From: Burkholderiales bacterium
GTDB taxonomy: Bacteria > Pseudomonadota > Gammaproteobacteria > Burkholderiales > SG8-39
Direction: 5' to 3'
Length of the DNA stretch: 11,925 bases
Assembly (NCBI GenBank): GCA_020846575.1
Contig: JADLDQ010000184.1
Location: 1-11,925 of the forward strand
A model generated the notes under the pieces. The model was not told the origin of the DNA, did no database searches, and saw nothing but the letters and a program-made list of their open reading frames with translations. Positions 1 through 6,956 of the stretch are shown in pieces. Position 1 is the first letter of the stretch. Every line of letters begins with the position of its first letter. The position numbers and the translations under genes were made by a program.

Positions 1-1003
1 AGAAGCAGGCCTTCATGCAGTCGTTGCATATCCGGTGCCCGGTCGCGGCGAGCAGAGGATTGTCCACCACGATGATGGCGAGCGCCGCCAGCGGCAGGCC
101 CTGCGACTTGGCGAATTGGAACTCGGAGATCTTCTCCTCCAGCGGGCAGCCGGCGAGCGTCACGTTGAAGACGCTCTTCCTGAACGCCACCGGCCGCGGC
201 GCAGCGGCCGTGGGCTTCTCGCGCAGCCCCCTGGAACAGGAGTCCTTGCCGTGGTTGTGGCACCAGATGCAGTAGTTCACCTGGTCGAGCGCGCCCACGA
301 GATCGGTGCCGGGATCGGTCAGCTCGAACCCGTCCCTGCGCCGCAGGTGTCCCGGCGCGATGCGGTAGACAGCGGTGCCCGTTTCGTCGCTGGTCACCGC
401 GTGCCGCAGCAGGCGGTGAGGGTCCACCTTGGCCGGCAGGTGGAACAGCACGTCGCCGCGATGGCGTTCGCGGCCGGCCGGTGTGTACAGCGCCCAGGCC
501 GCGTAGCGCATGGCGAGTTCCAGGTCGTCCTCGTGCGCCCACTCCTCACCCACCCAGCGCTCGACGCTCGCCGCGAACTCGAGTTCGGTAAACGTCCGGC
601 CAGGCAGGCCGAAGCGCCGCGCCAGGTCCGCGGCGACGGCGGGACCGTCCAGGTCCTGGACGTCGGGCGCCTTGTACTTGATGGCCGCGCGCCGCTGCAC
701 AAACTGGCGCTTCATGTGGTACAGGGGCGCCAGCTCGTCGTGGCGCCGTGCGAGTGCGAGCGCCTCCTCGGCGACACCGAACAGCTGCGCGAGAAAGCGC
801 TCCAGGTGCGGGGCAAGCTCCAGGATGAGCGCCGATTCCGCCTCGCGTGCGAGCACAGCCGGCGCAAGGCGCGCCGCGGCGAGCCGCTCGGCGCTCGAAG
901 CGTCGGCCGCGCGCAGGAACTCGAGGAACGCCGCGTCCAGGCGCAGCAGTCCTTCGCGCTCGTAGAGTCCGGCGAACGACAGGCCGAATGCCAGTCTCAA
1001 CAT
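1..1003 (-). CDS. Large Fe-S/flavin pyridine nucleotide-disulfide oxidoreductase (GltD-like), N-terminal part only
   Basis: This reading frame starts at ATG 1003-1001 and stays open for 334 codons to the left edge, so the C-terminal part lies outside the window. The N-terminus reads MLRLAFGLSFAGLYEREGLL. Two cysteine clusters are visible: C245-I-W-C248-H-N-H-G-K-D-S-C256, and C326-N-D-C329-M-K-A-C333 at the very edge. I recognise this combination from a family of very long (over 1000 residues) betaproteobacterial proteins annotated as pyridine nucleotide-disulfide oxidoreductases. There an Fe-S N-terminal region precedes a glutamate-synthase-small-subunit-like FAD/NAD(P)H domain. That half is not visible here, so the flavin role is family knowledge. 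The gene lies 49 bp downstream of fdxA on the same strand, so the ferredoxin is a plausible electron partner. No clear Shine-Dalgarno precedes the start; the 49-bp gap is a GC-rich stretch able to fold (ccggcgcggcgccgg near 1021-1035). Substrate unknown. Confidence 0.62.
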   Translation of the reverse strand, partial: MLRLAFGLSFAGLYEREGLLRLDAAFLEFLRAADASSAERLAAARLAPAVLAREAESALILELAPHLERFLAQLFGVAEEALALARRHDELAPLYHMKRQFVQRRAAIKYKAPDVQDLDGPAVAADLARRFGLPGRTFTELEFAASVERWVGEEWAHEDDLELAMRYAAWALYTPAGRERHRGDVLFHLPAKVDPHRLLRHAVTSDETGTAVYRIAPGHLRRRDGFELTDPGTDLVGALDQVNYCIWCHNHGKDSCSRGLREKPTAAAPRPVAFRKSVFNVTLAGCPLEEKISEFQFAKSQGLPLAALAIIVVDNPLLAATGHRICNDCMKACF

Positions 1004-1052
1004 GGGGGCGGGGCGGCGCGCCGGCGCGGCGCCGGCCGCGTGCGCAAAGGGC

Positions 1053-1376
1053 TCAGCGCTCGAGCTTGTCGAGCTTGCTCTTCACGTCCTTCCACTGATC
1101 GACGTCCTCCGGCGGGTCCTTGGCATCGGTGATCGTGGGCCATATCTTGGCCAGCTCGGCGTTCAGGGCGATGAAGCTGTGCTGCTCGGAAGGCACGTCC
1201 TCTTCCGCGAAGATCGCCTCGACCGGACACTCGGGAATGCACACTGCGCAGTCGATGCATTCGTCGGGGTCGATCACCAGCATGTTGGGACCTTCCTTGA
1301 AGCAATCCACCGGACAGACGTCAACGCAGTCGGTGTACTTGCACTTGATGCACGCTTCGGTGACTACGTGTGTCAT
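1053..1376 (-). CDS. fdxA: 7Fe ferredoxin FdxA ([3Fe-4S][4Fe-4S], Azotobacter FdI type)
   Basis: A 107-residue soluble cytoplasmic electron carrier. The cysteine pattern matches the 7Fe/8Fe ferredoxins: C9, C17 and C50 are placed to bind a [3Fe-4S] cluster, and C21, C40, C43 and C46 a [4Fe-4S] cluster. C12 and C25 are also conserved. The stretches ACIKCKYTDCVDVCPVDCF and DECIDCAVCIPECP are near-identical in layout to Azotobacter vinelandii ferredoxin I, including the long C-terminal tail ending KLDKLER, so the protein is full length. The start is ATG 1376-1374 with only a weak GGA upstream. A good promoter lies about 40 bp further up (1413-1442, minus). The oxidoreductase gene follows after 49 bp on the same strand, suggesting a two-gene transcript. 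The family works at very low redox potential; the partner here is inferred from position only. Confidence 0.95.
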   Translation of the reverse strand: MTHVVTEACIKCKYTDCVDVCPVDCFKEGPNMLVIDPDECIDCAVCIPECPVEAIFAEEDVPSEQHSFIALNAELAKIWPTITDAKDPPEDVDQWKDVKSKLDKLER

Positions 1377-1412
1377 GTTGATCCGGGCATTTGGTCAGGG
1401 GGAAAACACTGC

Positions 1413-1442
1413 ATTTTACGGGACGCGCGCGGTCCGGGACAA
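1413..1442 (-). promoter_or_regulatory. Candidate sigma70 promoter of fdxA
   Basis: Read on the minus strand, a -35 box TTGTCC (1442-1437) is followed after 18 bp by a -10 box TAAAAT (1418-1413), matching the consensus at 4 of 6 and 5 of 6 bases. This predicts a start near 1406 and a 5' leader of about 30 nt before the fdxA ATG at 1376. The AT-rich -10 stands out in very GC-rich surroundings. Confidence 0.6.
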
Positions 1443-1532
1443 CTGGGCTGCGCGCAGCGAGCGAGCGGCGGGCCGAGCGGCGCCGGCGCGCGGCGCGCGC
1501 GGCGACGGCGAAGGACCGCCGACACGCGGTAG

Positions 1533-1561
1533 TTGAGAGCGTTGCAGCGTTCGGCTAAAGT
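1533..1561 (+). promoter_or_regulatory. Candidate sigma70 promoter of the Gld-type ABC operon
   Basis: A -35 box TTGAGA (1533-1538, 5 of 6) and a -10 box TAAAGT (1556-1561, 4 of 6) are separated by the ideal 17 bp. A start near 1568 would give a long leader of about 230 nt before the ATPase start at 1798. The rest of 1377-1797 holds no gene I can support: the reading frames there are short, GC-driven and lack family similarity. Confidence 0.5.
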
Positions 1562-1583
1562 GCGCTGCCGCGAGAGGGCGTCG

Positions 1584-1602
1584 CCCCGCAAGGGCCGCGG
1601 GG
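1584..1602 (+). other. Hairpin in the long leader of the ABC operon
   Basis: CCCCGC (1584-1589) and GCGGGG (1597-1602) form a perfect 6-bp stem around a 7-nt loop, about 16 nt after the predicted transcription start. No T-run follows, so it is not an intrinsic terminator. It could be a leader structure or chance in GC-rich DNA. Confidence 0.3.
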
Positions 1603-1785
1603 TCATCGCCGCCCGCGATCCGTTTCGACGGGCGCGCGGGCATCGAAGCGAGCGCCGGCGCAGGGGGATCGGGAACCATGCGCGCCGGCCTCCGGTCTTA
1701 CCACGCTGCGGGTTGCCCGGTGCCGCGTTGCCCGCCGGGGACCCTGAAAACCGGTCCGGCCGCACCCGTGCACCGGGCCACCCTT

Positions 1786-1793
1786 GGGGAGGG
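1786..1793 (+). promoter_or_regulatory. Ribosome binding site fixing the ABC ATPase start at 1798
   Basis: GGGGAGGG contains the Shine-Dalgarno core GGAGG with about 5 nt to ATG 1798. This chooses the start over an in-frame ATG at 1678, which would add 40 residues with no ABC-family similarity. Confidence 0.8.
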
Positions 1794-1797
1794 TTTG

Positions 1798-2778
1798 ATG
1801 ATCAAGGTTGAGAACCTGGTCAAGTCGTTCGGGGCCACGCGAGCCGTGGACGGTGTGTCCTTCGAAGTCGGGCGCGGCGAAGTGCTCGGTTTCCTGGGGC
1901 CCAACGGCGCGGGCAAGTCGACCACCATGCGCATGATCACCGGTTTCCTGCCGCCGAGCGCCGGCCGTGTCAGCGTGTGCGGCTTCGATGTCGAGCAGGA
2001 CCCGCTGGAGGCGAAGCGCCGCATCGGCTACCTGCCCGAGGCGGCGCCCTCCTACCACGAGATGAGCGTCGTCTCCTTCCTCAAGTTCGCCGCGGAGATG
2101 CGCGGCCTCACGGGGCAGGCGCGGCGCAAGGCGATCGCGAACGTGGTGGACATCTGCCACCTGCAAGGCGTGCTGGGTCAGAGCATCGAGACGCTCTCCA
2201 AGGGCTTCAAGCACCGCACCTGCCTCGCCCAGTCGATCATTCACGACCCGGAGGTGCTGATCCTGGACGAACCGACCGATGGCCTGGACCCGAACCAGAA
2301 GCACGAGGTGCGCGAGCTGATCAAGCGCATGGGCGCGCGCAAGGCCATCATCTTCTCCACCCACATCCTCGAGGAAGTCGAGGCGGCCTGCTCGCGCGCC
2401 ATCATCATCGACCGCGGCCGCATCGTGGCGAACGGAACACCCGCCGAGCTCAAGGCGATGTCGCAGACCGCCGGGGCGGTGAGCATGACCCTCTGCGGGG
2501 CGGCGGAGCAGCAGGTGCGCGAGAAGCTCGCCTTGCTGCCGCTGGTGGGAAGGCTCGAAGCGTCGGCGCAACCGCAAGAGCGCCTTACCGTGCGCGCCTT
2601 TCCGGGCAGGTCCGAGGACGCGGCGGCCCGCGGCGGGAGCCTCGCCGCGGCGCTCGCGCAGGCGGCGGTGCGCGAGCAGTGGAAGATCGAGGACCTGCGC
2701 ACCGAGGAGGGCCGGCTCGAGGACGTGTTCCGCTCGATCACCCGCACCGACATCCACCTGGAAGAGAAGGCAGCGTAA
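1798..2778 (+). CDS. Gld-type ABC transporter ATP-binding protein (GldA-like)
   Basis: A 326-residue cytoplasmic ATPase that should power the membrane protein encoded next. Walker A is GPNGAGKST (34-42), the signature is LSKGFKHR (133-140), Walker B is VLILDEP with D157-E158, the D-loop is GLDPNQ, and the switch histidine is H189 in STH. The LSKG signature in place of LSGGQ, together with LDPNQ, is typical of GldA-type ATPases. About 100 residues after the nucleotide-binding domain form the usual C-terminal extension. The start follows the Shine-Dalgarno at 1786-1793, and the N-terminus MIKVENLVKSFG is where the family begins. The stop TAA directly abuts the permease ATG, so translation is probably coupled. 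All catalytic motifs are intact. The substrate is unknown: gliding-motility naming comes from Bacteroidetes and should not be carried over as function. Confidence 0.9.
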   Translation: MIKVENLVKSFGATRAVDGVSFEVGRGEVLGFLGPNGAGKSTTMRMITGFLPPSAGRVSVCGFDVEQDPLEAKRRIGYLPEAAPSYHEMSVVSFLKFAAEMRGLTGQARRKAIANVVDICHLQGVLGQSIETLSKGFKHRTCLAQSIIHDPEVLILDEPTDGLDPNQKHEVRELIKRMGARKAIIFSTHILEEVEAACSRAIIIDRGRIVANGTPAELKAMSQTAGAVSMTLCGAAEQQVREKLALLPLVGRLEASAQPQERLTVRAFPGRSEDAAARGGSLAAALAQAAVREQWKIEDLRTEEGRLEDVFRSITRTDIHLEEKAA

Positions 2779-3522
2779 ATGGGCGCCTGGGCCGTCATCC
2801 GCACCATCGCCAAGCGCGAACTCGCCGCGTACTTCGAGTCGCCGGTCGCCTACGTGTTCCTGGTGGTGTTCCTGCTGCTCGCGGGCTTCTTCACCTTCAG
2901 TCTGGGCGGGTTCTTCGAGCTGGGCGAGGCATCGCTGAATGCCTTCTTCAACTGGATGCCCTGGCTGTACCTGTTCCTGGTGCCGGCGGTGGGCATGCGG
3001 CTGTGGTCCGAGGAGAGGCGCCAGGGGACCATGGAACTGCTGCTCACCCTGCCGGTGGCCCCGTGGCAGGCGATCTTCGCCAAGTTCCTCGCCTCCTGGG
3101 TGTTCCTCGCCATCGCGATGGCGCTCACCTTCCCGATCGTCGTCACCGTCAACTGGCTCGGCGATCCCGATAACGGCGTGATCGTGTCGGGCTATGTCGG
3201 CAGCCTCCTGCTCGCCGGGGCGTTCCTGTCGATTGCCTCGATGACCTCGGCGATGTCCCGCAGCCAGATCATCGCCTTCATCGTCGCGCTGATGATCTGC
3301 CTGCTGTTCATCCTGGTGGGCTTCAATCCGGTCACCAGCCTGCTGTCCCGGTGGGCCGCGCCCTCGGTCGTGGAGGTGGTCGCGGGCTTCTCGGTGCTCA
3401 CGCATTTCGAGGGATTCCAGAAGGGAACGGTGGACTCGCGCGACCTGGTGTTCTTCCTTTCGATCATCGTGTTCGCGCTGTTCGTCACCGGCGTGGTGAT
3501 CCGCAACCGAAGGGCGGGGTGA
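2779..3522 (+). CDS. ABC-2 type permease, GldF-like
   Basis: A 247-residue inner-membrane protein with six hydrophobic segments at roughly 22-43, 56-76, 99-122, 137-158, 163-184 and 222-241. The cytoplasmic loop RLWSEERRQGTMELLLTLPV (74-93) is a hallmark of ABC-2 permeases and likely contacts the ATPase. The gene begins immediately after the ATPase stop (taa then atg) and is followed after 6 bp by the GldG-like gene, so the two proteins and their partners are almost certainly made together. The length fits the GldF family. It is expected to form the membrane channel as a dimer with two ATPase subunits. Transport direction and substrate cannot be read from the sequence; ABC-2 systems are mostly exporters. 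Confidence 0.9.
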   Translation: MGAWAVIRTIAKRELAAYFESPVAYVFLVVFLLLAGFFTFSLGGFFELGEASLNAFFNWMPWLYLFLVPAVGMRLWSEERRQGTMELLLTLPVAPWQAIFAKFLASWVFLAIAMALTFPIVVTVNWLGDPDNGVIVSGYVGSLLLAGAFLSIASMTSAMSRSQIIAFIVALMICLLFILVGFNPVTSLLSRWAAPSVVEVVAGFSVLTHFEGFQKGTVDSRDLVFFLSIIVFALFVTGVVIRNRRAG

Positions 3523-3528
3523 GTCCCC

Positions 3529-5406
3529 ATGAAAAAGTACGAATCGCTCATCTATTCGGCCTTCGGCGTCGCCGCGCTGTTCGTCGTGCTGCTGCTCGCC
3601 AACTTCGTGCTGGGGGCCTTCAAGCAGCGTCTGGACCTGACCGCGGGCGGCCTGTACACGCTCTCGGCCGGCACCCGCGCCATCCTCGCCAAGCTCGACG
3701 CGCCGGTGAAGATCCGGCTCTACTACTCGCAGAGCGAGGCCAACTTGCCGCTGCCGATCAAGGGATTCGCCCGGCGGGTGGAAGACCTGCTGGGCGAATT
3801 CCGGCAGGCGGCCGGCGGCAAACTGGTGCTCGAGAAGCTCGACCCCAGGCCCGACTCGGAGGCCGAAGACTCCGCGGCGATCGAGGGCGTCGAGGCGCAG
3901 ACCCTTCCTTCGGGGGACCGGTTCTACCTCGGCCTGTCGGTGAGCCACGCCGATCAGAAGATCGCCATGCCGGCGCTCTCGCTCGATCGCGAGCAACTGC
4001 TGGAGTACGACGTCGCGCGCGCCATCTCGCGGGCCACGCGCGCGACCAAGCCGGTGATCGGGGTGCTCTCGCCCATGCCCCTGTTCGGCAGCCGGGGCAT
4101 TCCCCAGATGGGCGTGCCCCCTTCGGAGAAGCTGGTGCTGGTGTCCGAGCTGGAGCGCGACTTCGAGGTGAAAAGGGTGAGCGCCGAGGCGGATCGCATT
4201 CCCGAGGACGTGCACGTCCTGCTGGTGGTCAACCCGCGCGGCATTTCCGAGCAGACCGAGTACGCGCTCGACCAGTTCGTCCTGCGCGGCGGAAAGATGG
4301 TCGCGCTGCTGGATCCCTACGCCTACTTCGATCTGCTGCCTGGCGCGCGCGAGGGCGGCACCTCGAGCACCCTCGAGCACCTGCTCAAGGCCTGGGGCCT
4401 GGCGATGGATCCGACCAAGGTGGTCCAGGACCTCAAGTACGTCTCCGGCGGCGGGCCGCAGCAGATGTCGAGCGTGCTCTCGCTCAACACCGAGGCTTTC
4501 GATCCGGACGACATCTCCACCGGGCGGCTCGGATTCACCATGTTCCCCATGGTGGGCGCGTTCACCGGCAAGCCGGCCGAGGGGCTGAAGGAGACGGTGC
4601 TCATCAAGTCCTCGAAGTTCGCCCAGCTCGCCGACAACTCGGTCGCCACCACCCAGGGCGAGGCCTCGGTGCGCGGCATCAAGCCGAGCGGCGTGGAGTA
4701 CCCCATCGCGGTGAGACTGGCGGGCCGCTTCAAGACCGCCTTCCCCGACGGCCCGCCCAAGCCCAAGGAGGACAAGGGCGCGGGGGCCGGAGCCGAGTCG
4801 AACAAGGGCGAGAGCGCGCCGCTGCCGCCTCAGCTCATGGAATCCAAGAGCGACAACAGCGCGGTGCTGATCGCCGACAGCGATTTCATCAACGACGGCG
4901 CGGCGGTGAACATCCAGGAGGTCTTCGGCCAGAGAATCGTGGTGCCGGCTAACAGCAACCTGTCTTTCGTACAGGCACTGGTCGAACAGTATGCCGGCGA
5001 CCCGGCCCTGACCGACGTGCGCACGCGCGCGGTGGCGGCGCGGCCGTTCACCGTGATCCGGGAGATGGAGGCGCAGGCGGCGCAGCACTACATGGGCAAA
5101 CTCAAGCAACTGGAGGATTCGCTGCAGCAGACGCAGGAGAAGCTCGACGCCCTGCAGAAGTCCCAGCCCGGGCGCGGCAAGGCCGCGATCCTGACGCCCG
5201 AGCAGCAGAAGGAAGTGGACAACTTCAAGCGCGTGGCGGCCGAGACGCGCCTGGAGCTGAAGGAGGTCCGGCGCGACCTGCGCGCCGACAGCGAGGCCTT
5301 GCAGTTCTGGACCAAGGTGGTCAACATCGCCCTGATGCCCGTGCTGGTCGTCCTCGCCGGCATCGTCTGGGCGATTTACCGCCGGCGAAGGAAGGTCGCG
5401 CCATGA
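3529..5406 (+). CDS. GldG-like auxiliary protein of ABC transporter (ABC_transp_aux type)
   Basis: A 625-residue membrane-anchored protein. An N-terminal transmembrane helix (about 10-31) is followed by the conserved GldG opening, RLDLTAGGLYTLSAGTRAIL, then a large domain expected outside the cytoplasm (about 40-400). Residues about 405-434 form a Pro/Lys/Gly-rich linker. A second globular part leads into a strongly charged coiled-coil (about 513-594), and a C-terminal helix (about 596-616) ends in RRRRKVAP. This two-anchor layout is usual for the family. Shine-Dalgarno-like GGGGTGAG lies just before the ATG. The last 4 bp overlap the next gene (ATGA), so the DUF4340 protein is probably translated by coupling. 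The protein probably assembles with the ABC-2 permease as its extracytoplasmic partner; biochemical role unknown. Confidence 0.85.
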   Translation: MKKYESLIYSAFGVAALFVVLLLANFVLGAFKQRLDLTAGGLYTLSAGTRAILAKLDAPVKIRLYYSQSEANLPLPIKGFARRVEDLLGEFRQAAGGKLVLEKLDPRPDSEAEDSAAIEGVEAQTLPSGDRFYLGLSVSHADQKIAMPALSLDREQLLEYDVARAISRATRATKPVIGVLSPMPLFGSRGIPQMGVPPSEKLVLVSELERDFEVKRVSAEADRIPEDVHVLLVVNPRGISEQTEYALDQFVLRGGKMVALLDPYAYFDLLPGAREGGTSSTLEHLLKAWGLAMDPTKVVQDLKYVSGGGPQQMSSVLSLNTEAFDPDDISTGRLGFTMFPMVGAFTGKPAEGLKETVLIKSSKFAQLADNSVATTQGEASVRGIKPSGVEYPIAVRLAGRFKTAFPDGPPKPKEDKGAGAGAESNKGESAPLPPQLMESKSDNSAVLIADSDFINDGAAVNIQEVFGQRIVVPANSNLSFVQALVEQYAGDPALTDVRTRAVAARPFTVIREMEAQAAQHYMGKLKQLEDSLQQTQEKLDALQKSQPGRGKAAILTPEQQKEVDNFKRVAAETRLELKEVRRDLRADSEALQFWTKVVNIALMPVLVVLAGIVWAIYRRRRKVAP

Positions 5407-6560
5407 CGCGCCGGCAACTCCTCTTCCTCCTGGCGGCGCTCGTTGTTCTCGTGGCCGCGGGCGCCGCGGTGATGATGGGCAAGCGCGAGGACTGGCGCGC
5501 GGACGATCCCCGTGTGGGCAGGCGCCTGGTCCCGGATCTGGTCATCGCCGAGGTGGCGCGTATTCATATCAAGGACGCGCAACAGGAAACGCACCTGGAG
5601 CGCGACGGCGAGGGCCAGTGGCGGGTGCGCGAGCGCAAGGGCTATCCGGCGCATATCGAGCGCATCGGCGACTTCCTCACCAAGCTTGCCGGGCTCACCA
5701 TCGCGCAGGTCGAACCGATGGGCGAGAGCCAGCGGCCGCGCCTGGACCTGGTCGAGCCGGACAAGCCGCAGGCGAAGAACACAGGCATCCGGCTGGAGCT
5801 CGCCGGCAAGGAGGGCAAGTCGCTCGGGCGCCTGCTCGCCGGCAAGAAGGTGGTTCGCCAGACGCAGGCGACCGCGCCGGAAAAGGGGACGCCGCAGGCG
5901 AGCGGCCGCTACGTCCTGGGCGCGGACGCGAGCGCCGTGTGGGTCATCTCGGACCCGCTGGACAAGCTCGAGGCCGACCCGGCGCCATGGCTCGCCCGCG
6001 ACCTGATCCGCGTGCAGGGCGCGAAGACCATGACGTCGCTGGCGGCCGACGGCACGCCGCGCTGGCGAGTGACCCGGGAGAGCGAATCGGCCAACTGGCG
6101 CCTCGCCGACGGCTCGCAGAAGCTGGAAGACAGCCGGGTCCAGGACATCGTGGCGGTGCTGATCTACATTGCGCTCGCGGACGTGGCGACGGATCCCGCG
6201 CAGGGCGGTTTCGACAAGGGGGTGACGCTCAGGATCGACACCTTTCACAACACCCATTACACGCTTCAGTTGGGGGGCATCAAGAAGGACCCGCAGGGCG
6301 ACTTGCGCTACCTGAAGATCTCGCTGGTCGGCGACCCACCTGCAAAGCGCATCCCGCCCGCCAAGGAGACGCAAGAGGAAAAGGCGAAGAAGGACCAGGA
6401 GTTCGAGGAGAACTACAAGGGCCAGCTCGATCAGCTGGCGCGCGAGGGCCGGCTCAAGGACTGGACCTTCCTGGTGAAGAACGCCGACGTGGAAGCGCTG
6501 CTGCGCGACCGGGCGCAGCTTCTGCCCGCGGCCAAGCCGGCAGACGGCAAGGGGAAGTAG
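5403..6560 (+). CDS. DUF4340 domain membrane-anchored protein
   Basis: A 385-residue protein starting with a short charged N-terminus and one hydrophobic helix (about 5-26), then a domain expected outside the cytoplasm. It has the DUF4340 pattern: an opening like ADDPRVGRRLVPDLVIAEV, repeated W-x-V strands (QWRVRERKGYPA, PRWRVTRESES) and the block following them. The C-terminal third is highly charged (KETQEEKAKKDQEFEENY). DUF4340 genes commonly sit directly after gldG-like genes in proteobacteria, and here the ATG overlaps the previous stop by 4 bp with AAGGAAGG upstream, so it is the fourth member of the same operon. No catalytic motif is visible. A role as an extracytoplasmic partner of the transporter is inferred from context only. 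The helix could be a cleaved signal peptide, but no clear cleavage site is seen. Confidence 0.8.
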   Translation: MTRRQLLFLLAALVVLVAAGAAVMMGKREDWRADDPRVGRRLVPDLVIAEVARIHIKDAQQETHLERDGEGQWRVRERKGYPAHIERIGDFLTKLAGLTIAQVEPMGESQRPRLDLVEPDKPQAKNTGIRLELAGKEGKSLGRLLAGKKVVRQTQATAPEKGTPQASGRYVLGADASAVWVISDPLDKLEADPAPWLARDLIRVQGAKTMTSLAADGTPRWRVTRESESANWRLADGSQKLEDSRVQDIVAVLIYIALADVATDPAQGGFDKGVTLRIDTFHNTHYTLQLGGIKKDPQGDLRYLKISLVGDPPAKRIPPAKETQEEKAKKDQEFEENYKGQLDQLAREGRLKDWTFLVKNADVEALLRDRAQLLPAAKPADGKGK

Positions 6561-6689
6561 GCGGGCGCCTCACGCCCTGCTCGCGGACCCAGACCACGGG
6601 TGCGGCCGGTCAGGGGTACGCGGGTGGAGCTGCGGAGCCGGCGGGCTGCGGGCTGGCGTGGAATTCCCAAAGTTTTCCGTGGCTTGCAC

Positions 6690-6718
6690 TGGACAACGGT
6701 TTCTCCGGCGGGTAGCCT
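6690..6718 (+). promoter_or_regulatory. Candidate promoter for rpfG-rpfC
   Basis: TGGACA (6690-6695, 5 of 6 to the -35 consensus) is followed after 17 bp by TAGCCT (6713-6718, 3 of 6 to the -10 consensus). The weak -10 would suit an activator-dependent promoter. It predicts a start near 6725 and a leader of about 230 nt before rpfG. The 396-bp stretch 6561-6956 holds no supportable gene; a small GGGCG/CGCCC hairpin (6563-6577) right after the DUF4340 stop lacks a T-run. Confidence 0.35.
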
Positions 6719-6723
6719 AGGCA

Positions 6724-6740
6724 CCGGTTACCATTACCGG
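6724..6740. repeat. Inverted repeat at the predicted rpfG start site (candidate operator)
   Basis: CCGGTTA (6724-6730) and TTACCGG (6734-6740) are complementary at 6 of 7 positions around CCA. The same bases also hold a direct repeat, TTACC-A-TTACC (6728-6738). The 8-bp palindrome GCCTAGGC (6715-6722) lies immediately upstream, overlapping the candidate -10. The position at the predicted transcription start would fit an operator, but no known consensus was recognised. Confidence 0.3.
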
Positions 6741-6923
6741 CGCGGGCTGCGTGGTCTTGTCCGCGGTCTGCGAGTTTCGATCCGAAGGCACTCGCCCATG
6801 TCGTTGCCCCCGGCGCCGCGTGCGCTGCGCGCGATCCCGCGGTCCGAATTGAGGGGCAAAACGCCTGCTTTTCGCGGCGTCGAGGCGCCGCGCCGGCGGC
6901 GAACATTCGGCTCTTGCGCGCTC

Positions 6924-6940
6924 GCCGGGGGCTCCCCGGC
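6924..6940 (+). other. Strong hairpin just before the rpfG start codon
   Basis: GCCGGGG (6924-6930) and CCCCGGC (6934-6940) form a perfect 7-bp all-GC stem with a 3-nt loop, ending 16 bp before ATG 6957. No T-run follows, so termination is unlikely. No Shine-Dalgarno is visible between the hairpin and the ATG. The structure could limit or time ribosome access to the rpfG-rpfC message. Confidence 0.45.
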
Positions 6941-6956
6941 CCTCTAGCCGTCGATC

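Noticed and set aside
35..1132. Plus-strand open frame of 365 codons over fdxA and the oxidoreductase
   Set aside because: The opposite strand holds recognisable Fe-S proteins; this frame crosses both genes and the gap between them without a matching family.
1678..1797. N-terminal extension of 40 residues on the ABC ATPase from ATG 1678
   Set aside because: The ABC fold starts at MIKVENL (1798), which has a strong Shine-Dalgarno; the extension has no ABC-family similarity.
1603..5109. Very long open frame (1168 codons) on the minus strand across the exporter genes
   Set aside because: It runs antisense to three well-supported ABC genes; its product is His/Arg/Gly-rich with no family pattern, as expected for a GC-driven shadow frame.
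5376..6374. Minus-strand frame of 332 codons over the DUF4340 gene
   Set aside because: Antisense shadow; the plus-strand frame has an operon overlap, a membrane anchor and DUF4340 features.
6684..6745. Possible c-di-GMP (GEMM-I) riboswitch upstream of rpfG, suggested by GGTTACC near 6727
   Set aside because: The rest of the GEMM-I core (such as a GCAAA-containing block and the paired tetraloop) is absent; only a short resemblance remains.
6600..6947. Possible small gene (115 codons) between the exporter operon and rpfG
   Set aside because: No ribosome site, Arg/Pro/Gly-rich product, no family similarity, and it spans the candidate promoter and hairpin.
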